This document shows positions 17,801 to 26,728 of a DNA stretch of 64,000 nucleotides, piece after piece. The position numbers and the translations under genes are program-made. Position 1 is the first letter of the stretch; every line of letters starts with the position of its first letter. The DNA comes from Pseudomonadota bacterium (GTDB lineage: Bacteria > Pseudomonadota > Alphaproteobacteria > Micavibrionales > UBA2020): the NCBI GenBank assembly GCA_021845905.1, contig JAJZVA010000004.1, positions 62,001-126,000 on the forward strand. The letters are read 5' to 3'. The notes under the pieces were generated by a model, which worked only from the letters and a program-made list of their open reading frames with translations, had not been told where the DNA came from and ran no database searches.

Positions 17801-18268
17801 TTTCAGCGCATTGCCTTGCGCGAACGGCATGTCTTCGGCTGCCTGAGCCGCTTTGACCGGCGCATTCTTGGGCGCGTAAACATCGATGATGATTTTGTCG
17901 TTCCAGCGGAAGTCTTTATACGTCGCATTTGCAACCGTGGAGATATCGATATCAAGCGCGTCGCTTCCCTGCCGCACGGCGGTTATTTTCTTGATTTGAT
18001 CCGTCTGCGCCGCAATGATCTTCGCATCCGCAGGAGTAGACAGCCTGACACGCAGGACATTCCCCGTCTGCGTCACGCGGTATCCCGTGAGTTGCGGACA
18101 ATCGAAAACCGCGCGGGCGAAAGCCGCATGGCCTCCGGTCGTGACGACAATCGGCGCTGCCGCCAGCGCCGCGCGCGAAAGCACGGCTGCCGTCAGCAGA
18201 CAAAGCGCCAGAAGGCGCATTTTGATCCGCGCCGGAAGGCGCATCTTCATCTTTGTTCCCAAAGACAT
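14840..18268 (-). CDS. Large exported TPR-like protein, 1142 residues
   Basis: A large protein with a signal peptide ending near LSRAALAAA. Residues about 38-130 form a beta-rich, AMIN-like domain (hydrophobic pattern GNVLRVRLS ... DALDIDIS), followed by a low-complexity Ala/Lys/Glu segment to about 300 that holds a 21-residue tandem duplication. A middle beta-rich domain follows, and from about residue 560 onward helices with TPR-like spacing (ALAVLDLV, LRGAARAEAGHYNGALDDL, AQQGEPEKAETLW). Periplasmic TPR proteins of this size often act as scaffolds for envelope or motility complexes; here the role is unknown. It is convergent with ihfB, which ends 78 bp away. Confidence 0.85.
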   Translation of the reverse strand: MSLGTKMKMRLPARIKMRLLALCLLTAAVLSRAALAAAPIVVTTGGHAAFARAVFDCPQLTGYRVTQTGNVLRVRLSTPADAKIIAAQTDQIKKITAVRQGSDALDIDISTVANATYKDFRWNDKIIIDVYAPKNAPVKAAQAAEDMPFAQGNALKAPVKAAQAAEDMPFAQGNAPAMKATPPEKDLSAAKEEEKETAKEQALQRKPEMPPISLTPKKSVTISTAEKVRRAEEKVKALIESLAGGKKQEKKNEKHAGPVVRAEPVAPVDTGPILSDPEAIAAAGLPGHQKSLLPIWNLSITKPDGGVIPAAVPDASVQTPPLLPPGSSDRTATITVSSLAPLRIAVFHRAGGLWIVTDATGVDASPPAVSGAMAPMIPAPQVMRLAHGTAYRYTLPGDLYYPIVSQKNLLWKILLLPYQPPPSLAPLSATLRVETEPKTHEALLAAYLRGAGEPLTVTDPAVGDKMYVVPTNLAGEAVSDARHMPDLDVIPAVTGMVVQPLKDGIKVRRIQLTDAAANDNKGSQTGADPLADAAGEPYNHVIVVTAPYGLAVTPNGAVLRLVGTPTAAENDDARRLFDFPNWRRGGIKKLFENESKLTERVAKATSQDERLGRLMDLAKLYFANDFGPEALAVLDLVKQENPHIVENPDFLSLRGAARAEAGHYNGALDDLSNPLVRSSPEANLWIGYAAAATEQWREAERDFPKSNRLLLQYPDNLAIPFTIYMAEAALHLGHTAQANKLLASINQTSSALDPHYRAAIDYLRGISYAQQGEPEKAETLWVPVADGLDSLYHTKASLSLARLLLQEKKITLQDAIDRVDSLRFAWRGDGLEVDILHTLGALKVQNGQILSGMEDMKQAAALSMRLNDDPSPITDDMQRVFVDLFTSNDKGKVQPLQLVALYNEFSNLTPPGAEGTTVTLNYIDDLINIDLLDQAASQMQNLLQNGNLPESLAAAVGVKLTAVYLLDSKPKEALLALAQSARAGLPRHIMIERELLKARALSQMGKTDAAIAVLKNMHSEDAERLKANVLWRANRWADAAAALEPLLPDPLSHLTDKQATYVLNDAVAWKLAQDTGKLEALKEKYQAAMAKTKLAATFDVVTRNGGDSALGDREQMLKIAGEVDMFKDFLDSYKAGLGGSGS
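17745..17863. repeat. 63-bp in-frame tandem duplication in the TPR protein gene
   Basis: Two nearly identical copies start at 17745 and 17808, a period of 63 bp. They encode a 21-residue unit beginning APVKAAQAAEDMPF twice in succession. Only one or two base differences separate the copies, pointing to a recent duplication in the linker region. Confidence 0.9.
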
Positions 18269-18525
18269 CTAAACAAATTCCCCCACTCTTGAGGATACAC
18301 CAAAAAGATCGTTATTTCATTGAATAACAAAGCCGTTTCATCTCTTTTTCAAAACAGCTTGTTTGTTTCTGGTAAAATATTACGCAAAGATGCGGGACTG
18401 CATGCATAAAACAGCTCCTGTTTCGTCCTAATTGCCGCGCGTTTTTCTTTATCTCGCAGGCAAATCCATGGATAATGAACCCCGCGCCGCCTGTTTCCCT
18501 TTCAAACGCTAAGGAAAAAAAAAAC

Positions 18526-19233
18526 ATGTCTATACGGAAACCAGATCTGCTGATGCCTCTTATGACCGCGCTGACAGCCTTTCTTGTCAGCACACCCTCC
18601 ATGGCTCAAATGCCCGCCGCCGCGCCTGCGATAGAAAAACCGGTTGCGCCCACGGTTGCGCCCGTTGCCATGCCTGCACCGACTATCGTTCCGCAAACGG
18701 AAAATACATCCATGACAAAAATAACCCCGCCGGCTTCTGAGCAAGCGCAGGCAGCCTCTTTCAAACCGCTTACGCCAATGGAACAGACCCATATCGCCAT
18801 CGCCCACGAACGCGCGGCACGCCAGCGCTATTATCACGACACGCACAATCTCAACGACCTGACGCCGCAGCAGCGCGCCGACATGAAACAGGAACTCGCC
18901 GCCTGGTTCACCGCCTTGCCGCTGAGCCGCCAGGTCGATCTCAAGCGCCGCGACGAAATTCTCTTCGGCAATCAAGAATACCGACAAAAACAACGGCAAC
19001 AGGATAAAGAAACGCAAAAGCCCCATATGCCGGTCGTGCAGATCGTCAGCACGCCGGACAGCTCAGCGCCGGTAAAGACCGTCATCAAGACGGCGACGCC
19101 GCAGGCTCTGCCGCCCGCGCGCACAGCTCCCGCCGCACCGACTGCGCCGCCTGCAACCATCGGAAAAACGCCTGCGCCGCAACCCGCCGCAACACCGCCG
19201 AAAACGCCTGCGCCACCGGCAGGCACGCCGTAA
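18526..19233 (+). CDS. Exported Pro/Ala-rich protein, unknown function
   Basis: A 235-residue protein with a signal peptide cleaved near PSMAQ (residue 28). The mature protein has three parts: a Pro/Ala/Val-rich stretch, a helical, charged centre of about 90 residues (around HERAARQRYYHDTHN and QRADMKQELAAWF), and a Pro/Ala/Thr-rich tail of about 60 residues. The tail resembles cell-wall-spanning linkers. The start at 18526 follows AAGGA; the 17 codons upstream lack a ribosome site. No family is recognised. A terminator follows it directly. Confidence 0.75.
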   Translation: MSIRKPDLLMPLMTALTAFLVSTPSMAQMPAAAPAIEKPVAPTVAPVAMPAPTIVPQTENTSMTKITPPASEQAQAASFKPLTPMEQTHIAIAHERAARQRYYHDTHNLNDLTPQQRADMKQELAAWFTALPLSRQVDLKRRDEILFGNQEYRQKQRQQDKETQKPHMPVVQIVSTPDSSAPVKTVIKTATPQALPPARTAPAAPTAPPATIGKTPAPQPAATPPKTPAPPAGTP

Positions 19234-19250
19234 ATAGGGGATAACCTCTC

Positions 19251-19282
19251 AAAAGCCGCGATTTGATTGTCGCGGCCTTTTC
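19251..19282 (+). terminator. Intrinsic terminator after the Pro/Ala-rich exported protein
   Basis: Stem GCCGCGA / TCGCGGC with an eight-base loop, preceded by AAAA and followed by a T-rich tract. Confidence 0.75.
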
Positions 19283-19296
19283 TTTATACTGCGCCC

Positions 19297-20067
19297 ATGA
19301 ACCATCGCACGATCACATTCGACTTTCCGAACAACCGGGGACAAATTCTTTCCGGATTGCTCGAACTTCCTGCCGAACAAGCCTCGCTCTACGGCGTATA
19401 CGCGCCCTGCTTCACCTGCACGAAGGAATCGCACGCGGCGCATAAAGTCTGCCGCGCGCTTGTCAGGAGAGGGGTCGCCATGTTGCGCTTCGACCATACA
19501 GGCCTTGGCGCGAGCGCGGGAGATTTCGCAACGACAAGCTTCTCGACGCGTATTGAAGACATTGTCGCCGCCTGCAATGCGCTCGAAACAGAATATGCCG
19601 CGCCAAAACTGCTCTTCGGCCACAGCATCAGCGGAACGGCGGCTCTTGCCGCCACCGCGCGGATTTCGTCGTTGCAGGCGGTTGCGACGCTCGGGGCGCC
19701 CGCCGATCCGCGCCATGTCATCCGAGGCCTGCGCAAGACGAACGATATCTCTTTCGAAGGAGAAATGGCGAAAATGACCATTACCGGGCGTGCATATACC
19801 GTCAGGAAAGAGATGGTTCACGACATGGAAACCTATGACATGGCCCGCGCCATGGCGGCGCTCGACAGACAACTTTTCATCTTTCACGCGCCGCATGACG
19901 CGATCGTGCCGTTCCGCAATGCGGAGGAAATTCATGCCCGCACCGCCTGCGCGCGTGAGATCATCCCCCTCAGCGAAGACGCGACCCACCTGCTCGAACG
20001 CGGAGACGCCGAGGCCGCTTTCATCGCGGAGACGCTCTCCGTCTGGTTCGGCCGTCACTTGAAGTGA
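19297..20067 (+). CDS. Alpha/beta hydrolase, of the type usually fused to OsmC
   Basis: A 256-residue serine hydrolase. The nucleophile elbow GHSISG lies near residues 109-114, the acid in HAPHDAIVP near 204 and the histidine in EDATHLL near 233. The opening FDFPNNRGQILSGLLELP and the segment APCFTCTKESHAAHKVCRALVRRG match the N-terminal half of bifunctional alpha/beta hydrolase-OsmC proteins. Here the OsmC half is missing: the stop comes three bases before the convergent hutF stop. It may act with a separate OsmC protein elsewhere. The substrate is unknown. The start at 19297 is taken because family similarity begins at once. Confidence 0.83.
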   Translation: MNHRTITFDFPNNRGQILSGLLELPAEQASLYGVYAPCFTCTKESHAAHKVCRALVRRGVAMLRFDHTGLGASAGDFATTSFSTRIEDIVAACNALETEYAAPKLLFGHSISGTAALAATARISSLQAVATLGAPADPRHVIRGLRKTNDISFEGEMAKMTITGRAYTVRKEMVHDMETYDMARAMAALDRQLFIFHAPHDAIVPFRNAEEIHARTACAREIIPLSEDATHLLERGDAEAAFIAETLSVWFGRHLK

Positions 20068-20070
20068 AGA

Positions 20071-21453
20071 TTATTTGAACTTGGCCATCGTCTCGCGGTA
20101 GCGCGCGAGAATATGTTCCTCGCGCTTGTGATGCCGGTTGCGCACCACCCAGCGGCCGCCAGCCATCACGTCCTTCACGGGATTCTCGCTGGCGGCGAAG
20201 ATCGCGGTATCGAGAATGTGGTCGCGCAATTTCCCCGTCATGCACGGCAAGTCCCTGTCAAGCACGAGAAAATCCGCGCGATGGCCGATTTCAATTTTTC
20301 CCGTCCGCCGACCCAGCGCGCGCGCGCCGCCGGCCAGCGCGCGCTCGAACAATACCGCGCCGACGGACGGATTGTCCGCCTCCTTGATGACCGTCCGCTC
20401 GCGCAGCACGAGCCGCTGCACGTATTCCAGCCAGCGCAATTCTTCCGTCATGCTGATCGAAACATGGCTGTCGGAGCCGATGGCGAAACTGCCGCCCGCG
20501 TCGAAAAACGGTACCAGGGGGAAGACCCCGTCGCCAAGGTTGGCCTCGGTTGTCGGACAAAGGCCGACCACGACGCCGGACGATGCCAGCCCTTCCAGCT
20601 CCCGTTCCACAAGATGCGTGCAGTGGATAAAAGACCAATGCTCATCGACGTTTCCGTTCTCCAAAAGCCACTCGACCGGACGCTTTTCCGACCATGCAAG
20701 GCACCCCTCGACCTCGCCCGCCTGCTCCGCGGCATGAATGTGGATCGGCGCCAGCGGCAAAAGCGCCCGCGCCGCACGTGTGCCCTCGCGCAACATTTCC
20801 GGCGACACGGCCCGCAAACTGTGGTGCGCGAAGCCGAGCGTCACCTGCGGCACGCTCGTATAATCAGCCGTCAGCGCCTCGACGATCTTCATGATTTCCG
20901 GCACGGTATTGACGAACCGTTTTTGCGCCTCGGCAGGCGGCTCCGCGCCGAAGCCGCTGTAGGCATAGAGCACCGGCAGATGCGTGATGGCGATGCCCGT
21001 CTCCAGCGCGGCCTTGATCACCTGCCGCGACATCAGCGCGCGGTCTTCATAAGGCCTGCCTTGGCGGCTGTGATGGATGTAGTGGAATTCGCCGACCGTC
21101 GTGTAGCCCGCTTTCAGCATCTCGACATAAGTTTGCGCCGCGATCGCCTCCATGTCTTCCGGCGTGAGATCGAGCAAAAAACGGTACATCGTCTCGCGCC
21201 AGGACCAAAAGTTGTCTTTTTTTCCGCCCGCGCGCTCGGTCAGCCCCGCCATCGCGCGCTGAAACGCATGGCTGTGCACGTTCGGCATGCCGGGCACCAG
21301 CGCGCCCACGACTGTCTCGACATCCTTTTCGTCTGGCGGCGCGGCTTTGAAGCCGTCGACGCCGACGATCCAGCCGTCCCTGTCGATTTCGATCAGCACA
21401 TTATCAGCCCAGCCGTCGGGGAGCAGCGCCGTGGGCGCAAAAAGCGTTGTCAT
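20071..21453 (-). CDS. hutF: Formimidoylglutamate deiminase
   Basis: A 460-residue amidohydrolase that converts N-formimino-glutamate to N-formyl-glutamate and ammonia in histidine breakdown. Metal-binding motifs are visible: NVHSHAFQRAMAG near residues 58-70, the His in HAAEQAGEVEGC near 240, and GSDSHVSI near 323 with the catalytic Asp. Its presence together with hutG defines the five-step route. It is divergent from hutI across 51 bp, and convergent with the alpha/beta hydrolase. HutF belongs to the same superfamily as HutI, but N-terminal motif spacing separates them. Confidence 0.93.
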   Translation of the reverse strand: MTTLFAPTALLPDGWADNVLIEIDRDGWIVGVDGFKAAPPDEKDVETVVGALVPGMPNVHSHAFQRAMAGLTERAGGKKDNFWSWRETMYRFLLDLTPEDMEAIAAQTYVEMLKAGYTTVGEFHYIHHSRQGRPYEDRALMSRQVIKAALETGIAITHLPVLYAYSGFGAEPPAEAQKRFVNTVPEIMKIVEALTADYTSVPQVTLGFAHHSLRAVSPEMLREGTRAARALLPLAPIHIHAAEQAGEVEGCLAWSEKRPVEWLLENGNVDEHWSFIHCTHLVERELEGLASSGVVVGLCPTTEANLGDGVFPLVPFFDAGGSFAIGSDSHVSISMTEELRWLEYVQRLVLRERTVIKEADNPSVGAVLFERALAGGARALGRRTGKIEIGHRADFLVLDRDLPCMTGKLRDHILDTAIFAASENPVKDVMAGGRWVVRNRHHKREEHILARYRETMAKFK

Positions 21454-21504
21454 GTATAAAACCTCTCTCTATAAATAGTAGAACAGAAAAGCGGAGTATT
21501 AAAG

Positions 21505-22689
21505 ATGTTTGACAGGTTGCTGACCAACGTCCGCGCCGCGACAATGTCCGCCCGGGGCACGGACGCCTTGGGCATAATTGAAAACGCGGCCATCGGCGTC
21601 ACAGGCGGAAAAATCGCCTTTATCGGCCCGGAAAACGCGCTGCCCGCCGGGGCAAAAGCGCGGGAAACCGCCGACGGCGGCGGAAAATGGGCGACGCCCG
21701 CCTTTATCGACTGCCATACGCATTTGATTTATGCAGGCAACCGCGCGGAAGAATTCGAAAAAAGATTGCAGGGCATTTCCTATGAAGAAATAGCGCGCGC
21801 GGGAGGCGGAATCCTGTCCTCCGTCCGCGCCACGCGCGGCGCGACCGAACAGGAACTGTTCGACCTTGCCTTGCGGCGCATGAAAACAATGCTGATGGAA
21901 AGCGTCGGGACGTTCGAGATCAAATCCGGCTATGGGCTCGACCTTGCAACGGAGCGTAAAATATTGCGCGTGGCGACGCGCCTGCGCGATGAAACGAACC
22001 TGCGCATACAGCGCACGTTTCTCGGCGCGCACGCCCTGCCGCCGGAATACGAAGGCCGTGCCGGGGATTATATCGATTTCATCTGCACCGAAATGCTGCC
22101 CGCCCTGCACGCGGAGAAACTCGTCGATGCCGTCGACGGCTTTTGCGAGAACATCGGCTTTTCACGCGCGCAGATTGAAAAGGTTTTCAAAAAAGCGCAG
22201 GAACTCGGCCTGCCGGTCAAGCTGCACGCCGAACAGCTTTCCAACAGCCATGGCGCGGCATTGGCGGCGCAATACGGCGCGCTTTCGGCGGATCATATCG
22301 AATATCTCGATGAAGAGGGCGTGCAAGCGATGGAAAAGGCCGGAACGGTTGCGGTCTTGTTGCCGGGCGCGTTCTATTTTATACACGAGAAGCAGGCGCC
22401 GCCGGTGGAGCTTTTGCGAAAACACAATGTGAAAATCGCCATCGCGACCGATCACAACCCCGGCACGGCGCCGACGCTCTCGCTTCTTTTGATGCTCAAC
22501 ATGGCCTGCACGTTGTTCCATCTCACGCCCGAGGAAGCATTGCTCGGCGTTACACGCCACGCCGCGCGGGCATTGGGGTTTGAAAACGTCTGCGGCACGC
22601 TGGAAGAAGGCAAAGCCGCCGACCTTGCTCTATGGGATGTCTCTCATCCGCGCGATCTTTGCTATTGTTTTCCGCGCCCGGCGGTTTAA
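21505..22689 (+). CDS. hutI: Imidazolonepropionase
   Basis: A 394-residue amidohydrolase that opens imidazolone propionate to N-formimino-glutamate, step three of histidine breakdown. The zinc motif [14 protein letters not shown] lies near residue 72, SGYGLDL with substrate-binding residues near 144, HAEQLSN near 242 and ATDHNPGT near 316. Length is typical. It is the only hut gene on the plus strand here, starting 51 bp from hutF and ending three bases from hutG. The AT-rich gap with hutF must hold both promoters. Confidence 0.95.
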   Translation: MFDRLLTNVRAATMSARGTDALGIIENAAIGVTGGKIAFIGPENALPAGAKARETADGGGKWATPAFIDCHTHLIYAGNRAEEFEKRLQGISYEEIARAGGGILSSVRATRGATEQELFDLALRRMKTMLMESVGTFEIKSGYGLDLATERKILRVATRLRDETNLRIQRTFLGAHALPPEYEGRAGDYIDFICTEMLPALHAEKLVDAVDGFCENIGFSRAQIEKVFKKAQELGLPVKLHAEQLSNSHGAALAAQYGALSADHIEYLDEEGVQAMEKAGTVAVLLPGAFYFIHEKQAPPVELLRKHNVKIAIATDHNPGTAPTLSLLLMLNMACTLFHLTPEEALLGVTRHAARALGFENVCGTLEEGKAADLALWDVSHPRDLCYCFPRPAV

Positions 22690-22692
22690 TTT

Positions 22693-23490
22693 TCATTTAT
22701 AGGTTTCAGCGCCCCAGTCGAGTAGCGCCCGAAAGACGTTTTTGAGCGTCTTCTGCAATTTTTCGGATTTCTTCTCATCGTAACGGTAAGGAAAAGATTC
22801 ATCCATGTAATTCGCCCACGTGAGCTCCATCTGCAACGCATGGATATCTTGCGCAGGCCGGCCGTAATGCCGCGTGATATGACCGCCGACGAAACGTCCG
22901 TCCAGAACGGCCGTGTAATCCCCGTCTTGCGCTGCTTTAAACGCGACTTGCGCAAGGGCCGGCGCGCATGACGCGCCGCGCGCGGAGCCCAGATTCAAAT
23001 CCGGCAAACGCCCCTCGAACAGCAACGGCACATGGGAGCAGATCGAATGGGCATCATATAAAATAGCGTAGCCGAATTGCGCTTTCAGCCGCGTGAGTTC
23101 AGCTTCCAGCGCTTCATGATAGGGCAGCCAGTAGGCCGAAATACGGTTTGTTTTTTCTATATCGTCAGGCTCTTCGGCATCTTTGTATATATTTTCTCCG
23201 GAGAACGTCCTGAGCGGGCAAAGGCCGGTTTTCACCCGCCCGGGATAAAGCTCGGCATCGTCCGGCGGGCGGTTGAGATCGACGACATAACGCGAATGGG
23301 TCGGCATCAGAACGCTCGCGCCCATTTCGACGGCAAACCAGTAAAGCCTGTCGACATGCCAGTCGGTATCGGGAAGCATCAAAGCCTCCGGCGTCATGCG
23401 CGACTTGACATCGGGCGGCAGAAAAGTGCCGGTGTGCGGCATGCTGACCAGCAACGGCACGTTCCCCTGAATCAACCGCTTTACCTGCAC
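22693..23490 (-). CDS. hutG: N-formylglutamate deformylase
   Basis: A 265-residue zinc amidohydrolase that releases formate from N-formyl-glutamate, completing histidine conversion to glutamate. Family signatures are [15 protein letters not shown] near residues 13-27, [10 protein letters not shown] near 40-49 with acidic metal ligands, and YDAHSI near 147. Its start lies inside the last codons of hutH (10-bp overlap), so translation is coupled. With hutF present, this is the formylglutamate route and not the one-step formiminoglutamase. Confidence 0.93.
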   Translation of the reverse strand: MQVKRLIQGNVPLLVSMPHTGTFLPPDVKSRMTPEALMLPDTDWHVDRLYWFAVEMGASVLMPTHSRYVVDLNRPPDDAELYPGRVKTGLCPLRTFSGENIYKDAEEPDDIEKTNRISAYWLPYHEALEAELTRLKAQFGYAILYDAHSICSHVPLLFEGRLPDLNLGSARGASCAPALAQVAFKAAQDGDYTAVLDGRFVGGHITRHYGRPAQDIHALQMELTWANYMDESFPYRYDEKKSEKLQKTLKNVFRALLDWGAETYK

Positions 23491-25016
23491 GGCAGGAGAC
23501 TTTTGGGCATAAAAGGCAGGAAGGATCCGGCTTCGACCATCGCGGTGGCTTTGTCAATGTCTGGCGCGAAGTAATGGTCTTCCTTGTAATTTCCAACACG
23601 CGCGCGGATCATTTTCAGCGCCTGTTGCAACGGTAGCGCGGTTTTAAGCGGCGCGTGAAACTCCACGCCCTGCGCCGCGGCCAGAAGCCCGATACCGACA
23701 ATCGCCGCCGTATTCTCCGCCATGTCCGTAAGACGCCGGGCGGCGAACGTCGCCATGCTGACGTGATCTTCCTGATTGGCGGATGTGGGCAGGCTATCCA
23801 CGCTCGCCGGATGCGCCAGAGACTTGTTCTCGCTCGCCAGCGCCGCCGCCGTGACATGCGCGAGCATGAAGCCGGAATTGACGCCGGCGTCTTTCACGAG
23901 GAACGGCGGCAGTCCGCTGATTTTATGGTCGATCAGCATGGCTATGGTGCGTTCGCTGATGGCGCCGATCTCGGCGATCGCCAGCGCCAGCGTATCGGCC
24001 GCCAGCGCCACCGGCTCGGCGTGGAAATTTCCGCCGGATTTGCTCGTATCCAGCACGGAAAAGATCAGCGGATTGTCGGTGACGGCGTTCGCCTCGCGAT
24101 GGAATATTTCCGCGGCAAAGCGCATATGATCGAGACACGCGCCCATGACCTGCGGCTGGCAGCGCAGACAGTATGGATCCTGCACTTTCGGGTCGTGATC
24201 GTGCGCATGAGAAGCGCGGATGGCGCTACCCTTGAGCAGCTTGATATAAGCCTTCGCAACATCGATCTGGCCTTTCTGGCGCCGCACGCGATGGATTTCC
24301 GGATCGAACGGCGTGGTCGAGCCTTTGGCCGCATCGACGGAAAGCGCGCCCGCCACAACGCCAGCGGCAAAGCAGTCCTCCGCCGCGAACAATCCCGTCA
24401 GCGCCAGCGCCGTCGAAACCTGCGTGCCGTTGAGCAGCGCGAGCCCTTCTTTCGGCGCAAGACTGAGCGGCTTCAGCTTCAGTTTTTTCAGCACATCGCC
24501 GGCCTGCATAACCCTGTCTTTTACACGCACCTGCCCTTCGCCGATCAGCGCCATGCTTAAATGCGCCAGCGGCGCAAGATCGCCCGACGCGCCGACCGAG
24601 CCTTTTTCGGGGATGCAGGGATAAATCTCCTTATTGTAAAGCGCGAGCAGAAAATCGACGACCGCGCGGCGCACGCCGGAATAGCCTTGAGAAAGCGCAT
24701 TGATCTTCAATAATAAAATAAGCCGCACCACGTCGTCACTGAGGAACTTTCCGACGCCCGCCGCGTGGCTGAGGACGATATTACGCTGCAGCATACCCAG
24801 TTTGTCCGGCGCGATTTTCACCTTCGCGAGCAGGCCAAAGCCGGTGTTGATGCCATAGACGGTTTTGCCCGCTACCAGCATGCCGTCGATGGTCTTTTTG
24901 CTGGCGTCGATTTTTTTGTAAGCCGAGGCGGGAAGGGAAATGCGGACATGCCCGCGCGACACGGCACGCAAGGTGGCAAGCGACACTTCACCCGGTTTCA
25001 ACATCATCTTTTTCAT
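23481..25016 (-). CDS. hutH: Histidine ammonia-lyase
   Basis: A 511-residue lyase that removes ammonia from histidine to give urocanate, step one. The Ala-Ser-Gly triad that forms the MIO prosthetic group is at residues 143-145 within [19 protein letters not shown] near 57-61 and the Tyr-containing [14 protein letters not shown] also match the family. It begins directly after the hutU stop and overlaps hutG, so hutU-hutH-hutG form a tight unit. Confidence 0.96.
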   Translation of the reverse strand: MKKMMLKPGEVSLATLRAVSRGHVRISLPASAYKKIDASKKTIDGMLVAGKTVYGINTGFGLLAKVKIAPDKLGMLQRNIVLSHAAGVGKFLSDDVVRLILLLKINALSQGYSGVRRAVVDFLLALYNKEIYPCIPEKGSVGASGDLAPLAHLSMALIGEGQVRVKDRVMQAGDVLKKLKLKPLSLAPKEGLALLNGTQVSTALALTGLFAAEDCFAAGVVAGALSVDAAKGSTTPFDPEIHRVRRQKGQIDVAKAYIKLLKGSAIRASHAHDHDPKVQDPYCLRCQPQVMGACLDHMRFAAEIFHREANAVTDNPLIFSVLDTSKSGGNFHAEPVALAADTLALAIAEIGAISERTIAMLIDHKISGLPPFLVKDAGVNSGFMLAHVTAAALASENKSLAHPASVDSLPTSANQEDHVSMATFAARRLTDMAENTAAIVGIGLLAAAQGVEFHAPLKTALPLQQALKMIRARVGNYKEDHYFAPDIDKATAMVEAGSFLPFMPKSLLPCR

Positions 25017-26708
25017 TCAATCGACCATCGGCAGTTTCAGGCCCTTTTCGTGTGCGCAGTCGATCGCGATCTCGTAACCCGCATCCGCGTGGCGCATCAC
25101 GCCGGTTGCGGGATCGTTGGTAAGAACGCGTTCGATGCGCCGCGCCGCATCTTCCGTGCCGTCGGCGACGATCACCATCCCCGCATGCTGCGAAAAGCCC
25201 ATGCCGACGCCGCCGCCGTGGTGCAAAGAGACCCATGTCGCGCCGCTGGCGGTGTTCAAAAGCGCGTTCAGAAGCGGCCAGTCGGAAACGGCGTCCGAGC
25301 CGTCCTTCATGCCTTCGGTTTCGCGGTTGGGCGAAGCGACCGAACCTGAGTCCAAATGATCACGGCCGATGACGACCGGCGCCTTGAGTTCGCCCGAAGC
25401 GACCATTTCGTTGAACGCGAGGCCGAGGCGCGCGCGATCGCCCAGCCCCACCCAGCAGATGCGCGACGGCAACCCCTGGAAAGCGATGCGTTTTTGCGCC
25501 ATGTCGAGCCAGTTGTGCAGGTGCCTGTCGTCCGGCATCAGTTCCTTGACGCGTTTGTCGGTCTTGTAAATATCTTCCGGATCGCCGGAAAGCGCCGCCC
25601 AGCGGAACGGGCCGATGCCGCGGCAGAACAGCGGACGGATGTAGGCCGGCACGAAGCCCGGAAAATCGAAAGCATTTTTAACGCCGGTCTCGAAGGCCAT
25701 CTGGCGGATGTTGTTGCCGTAGTCGAGCACGGGGATGCCTTTGTTCCAGAAATCAAGCATCGCCCGCACCTGCACGGCCATCGATTCTTTCGCCGCTCTC
25801 ACGACGCCATCGGGATCGCTCACGCGCTTCTTTTCCGCTTCATCCCACGTCCAGCCTTGAGGGAGATAGCCGTTGAGCGGATCGTGCGCGGATGTCTGGT
25901 CGGTGACGATGTCTGGGCGGAATTTTTTATCTTTCTCCGCATGCCGGACGATCTCGGGGAAAATTTCCGCCGCGTTGCCGAGCAGGCCGACGGAAATCGG
26001 CTCTTTCGAAGCGTGGATCATCTCGATAGCCTCATCCAGCGTGGCGGCTTTTTTATCGAGATACCTGGTCGCGAGGCGCCGTTCGATGCGGCTTGCCTGA
26101 CATTCGACACTGAGAAGAGAAGCGCCCGCCATCGTCGCCGCCAGCGGCTGCGCGCCGCCCATGCCGCCGAGCCCGCCGGTCAGAATCCATTTGCCCTTGA
26201 GGTCGCCGTTGAAATGTTTGCGGCCCACCTCGGCAAACGTCTCGTATGTGCCTTGAATGATGCCCTGCGTACCGATGTAAATCCACGACCCCGCCGTCAT
26301 CTGCCCGTACATCATCAGGCCCTTGGCGTCAAGTTCGCGGAAATGCTCCCACGTCGCCCAGTGCGGCACAAGGTTGGAGTTGGCGATCAGCACGCGCGGC
26401 GCGTCGGCATGGGTCTTGAACACGCCGACCGGCTTTCCGGACTGCACCAGAAGCGTTTCATCGCTCTCAAGTTCTTTCAACGTTTCGACAATCTTGTCAA
26501 AGCATTCCCAGTTGCGCGCCGCCTTGCCGATGCCGCCGTAGACCACCAGCGCGTCGGGATTTTCTGCAACATTTGCATCGAGATTGTTCATCAGCATGCG
26601 CATCGGCGCTTCGGTCAGCCACGATTTGGCGGAAAGTTTTGTGCCGTGCGGCGCTTTGATTTCGCGCTTGTTGGCGAGCCTTTTCTGGTCTGTAGCTTGC
26701 TCCGCCAT
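25017..26708 (-). CDS. hutU: Urocanate hydratase
   Basis: A 563-residue enzyme of typical length that hydrates urocanate to imidazolone propionate using tightly bound NAD+ as an electrophile. The NAD-binding glycine cluster [13 protein letters not shown] lies near residues 178-190 and the conserved [11 protein letters not shown] near 270. It is the second gene of a minus-strand run, 20 bp after lpd and directly abutting hutH. Confidence 0.96.
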   Translation of the reverse strand: MAEQATDQKRLANKREIKAPHGTKLSAKSWLTEAPMRMLMNNLDANVAENPDALVVYGGIGKAARNWECFDKIVETLKELESDETLLVQSGKPVGVFKTHADAPRVLIANSNLVPHWATWEHFRELDAKGLMMYGQMTAGSWIYIGTQGIIQGTYETFAEVGRKHFNGDLKGKWILTGGLGGMGGAQPLAATMAGASLLSVECQASRIERRLATRYLDKKAATLDEAIEMIHASKEPISVGLLGNAAEIFPEIVRHAEKDKKFRPDIVTDQTSAHDPLNGYLPQGWTWDEAEKKRVSDPDGVVRAAKESMAVQVRAMLDFWNKGIPVLDYGNNIRQMAFETGVKNAFDFPGFVPAYIRPLFCRGIGPFRWAALSGDPEDIYKTDKRVKELMPDDRHLHNWLDMAQKRIAFQGLPSRICWVGLGDRARLGLAFNEMVASGELKAPVVIGRDHLDSGSVASPNRETEGMKDGSDAVSDWPLLNALLNTASGATWVSLHHGGGVGMGFSQHAGMVIVADGTEDAARRIERVLTNDPATGVMRHADAGYEIAIDCAHEKGLKLPMVD

Positions 26709-26728
26709 TATTCAGTCTCCTTAAAAAA

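Noticed and set aside
20113-21459. 448-codon open frame antisense to hutF
   Set aside because: The minus-strand frame has amidohydrolase motifs; this is its shadow.
22686-22700. TTAA-N7-TTAT between hutI and hutG
   Set aside because: Imperfect, and it lies between two convergent gene ends where no promoter is needed.
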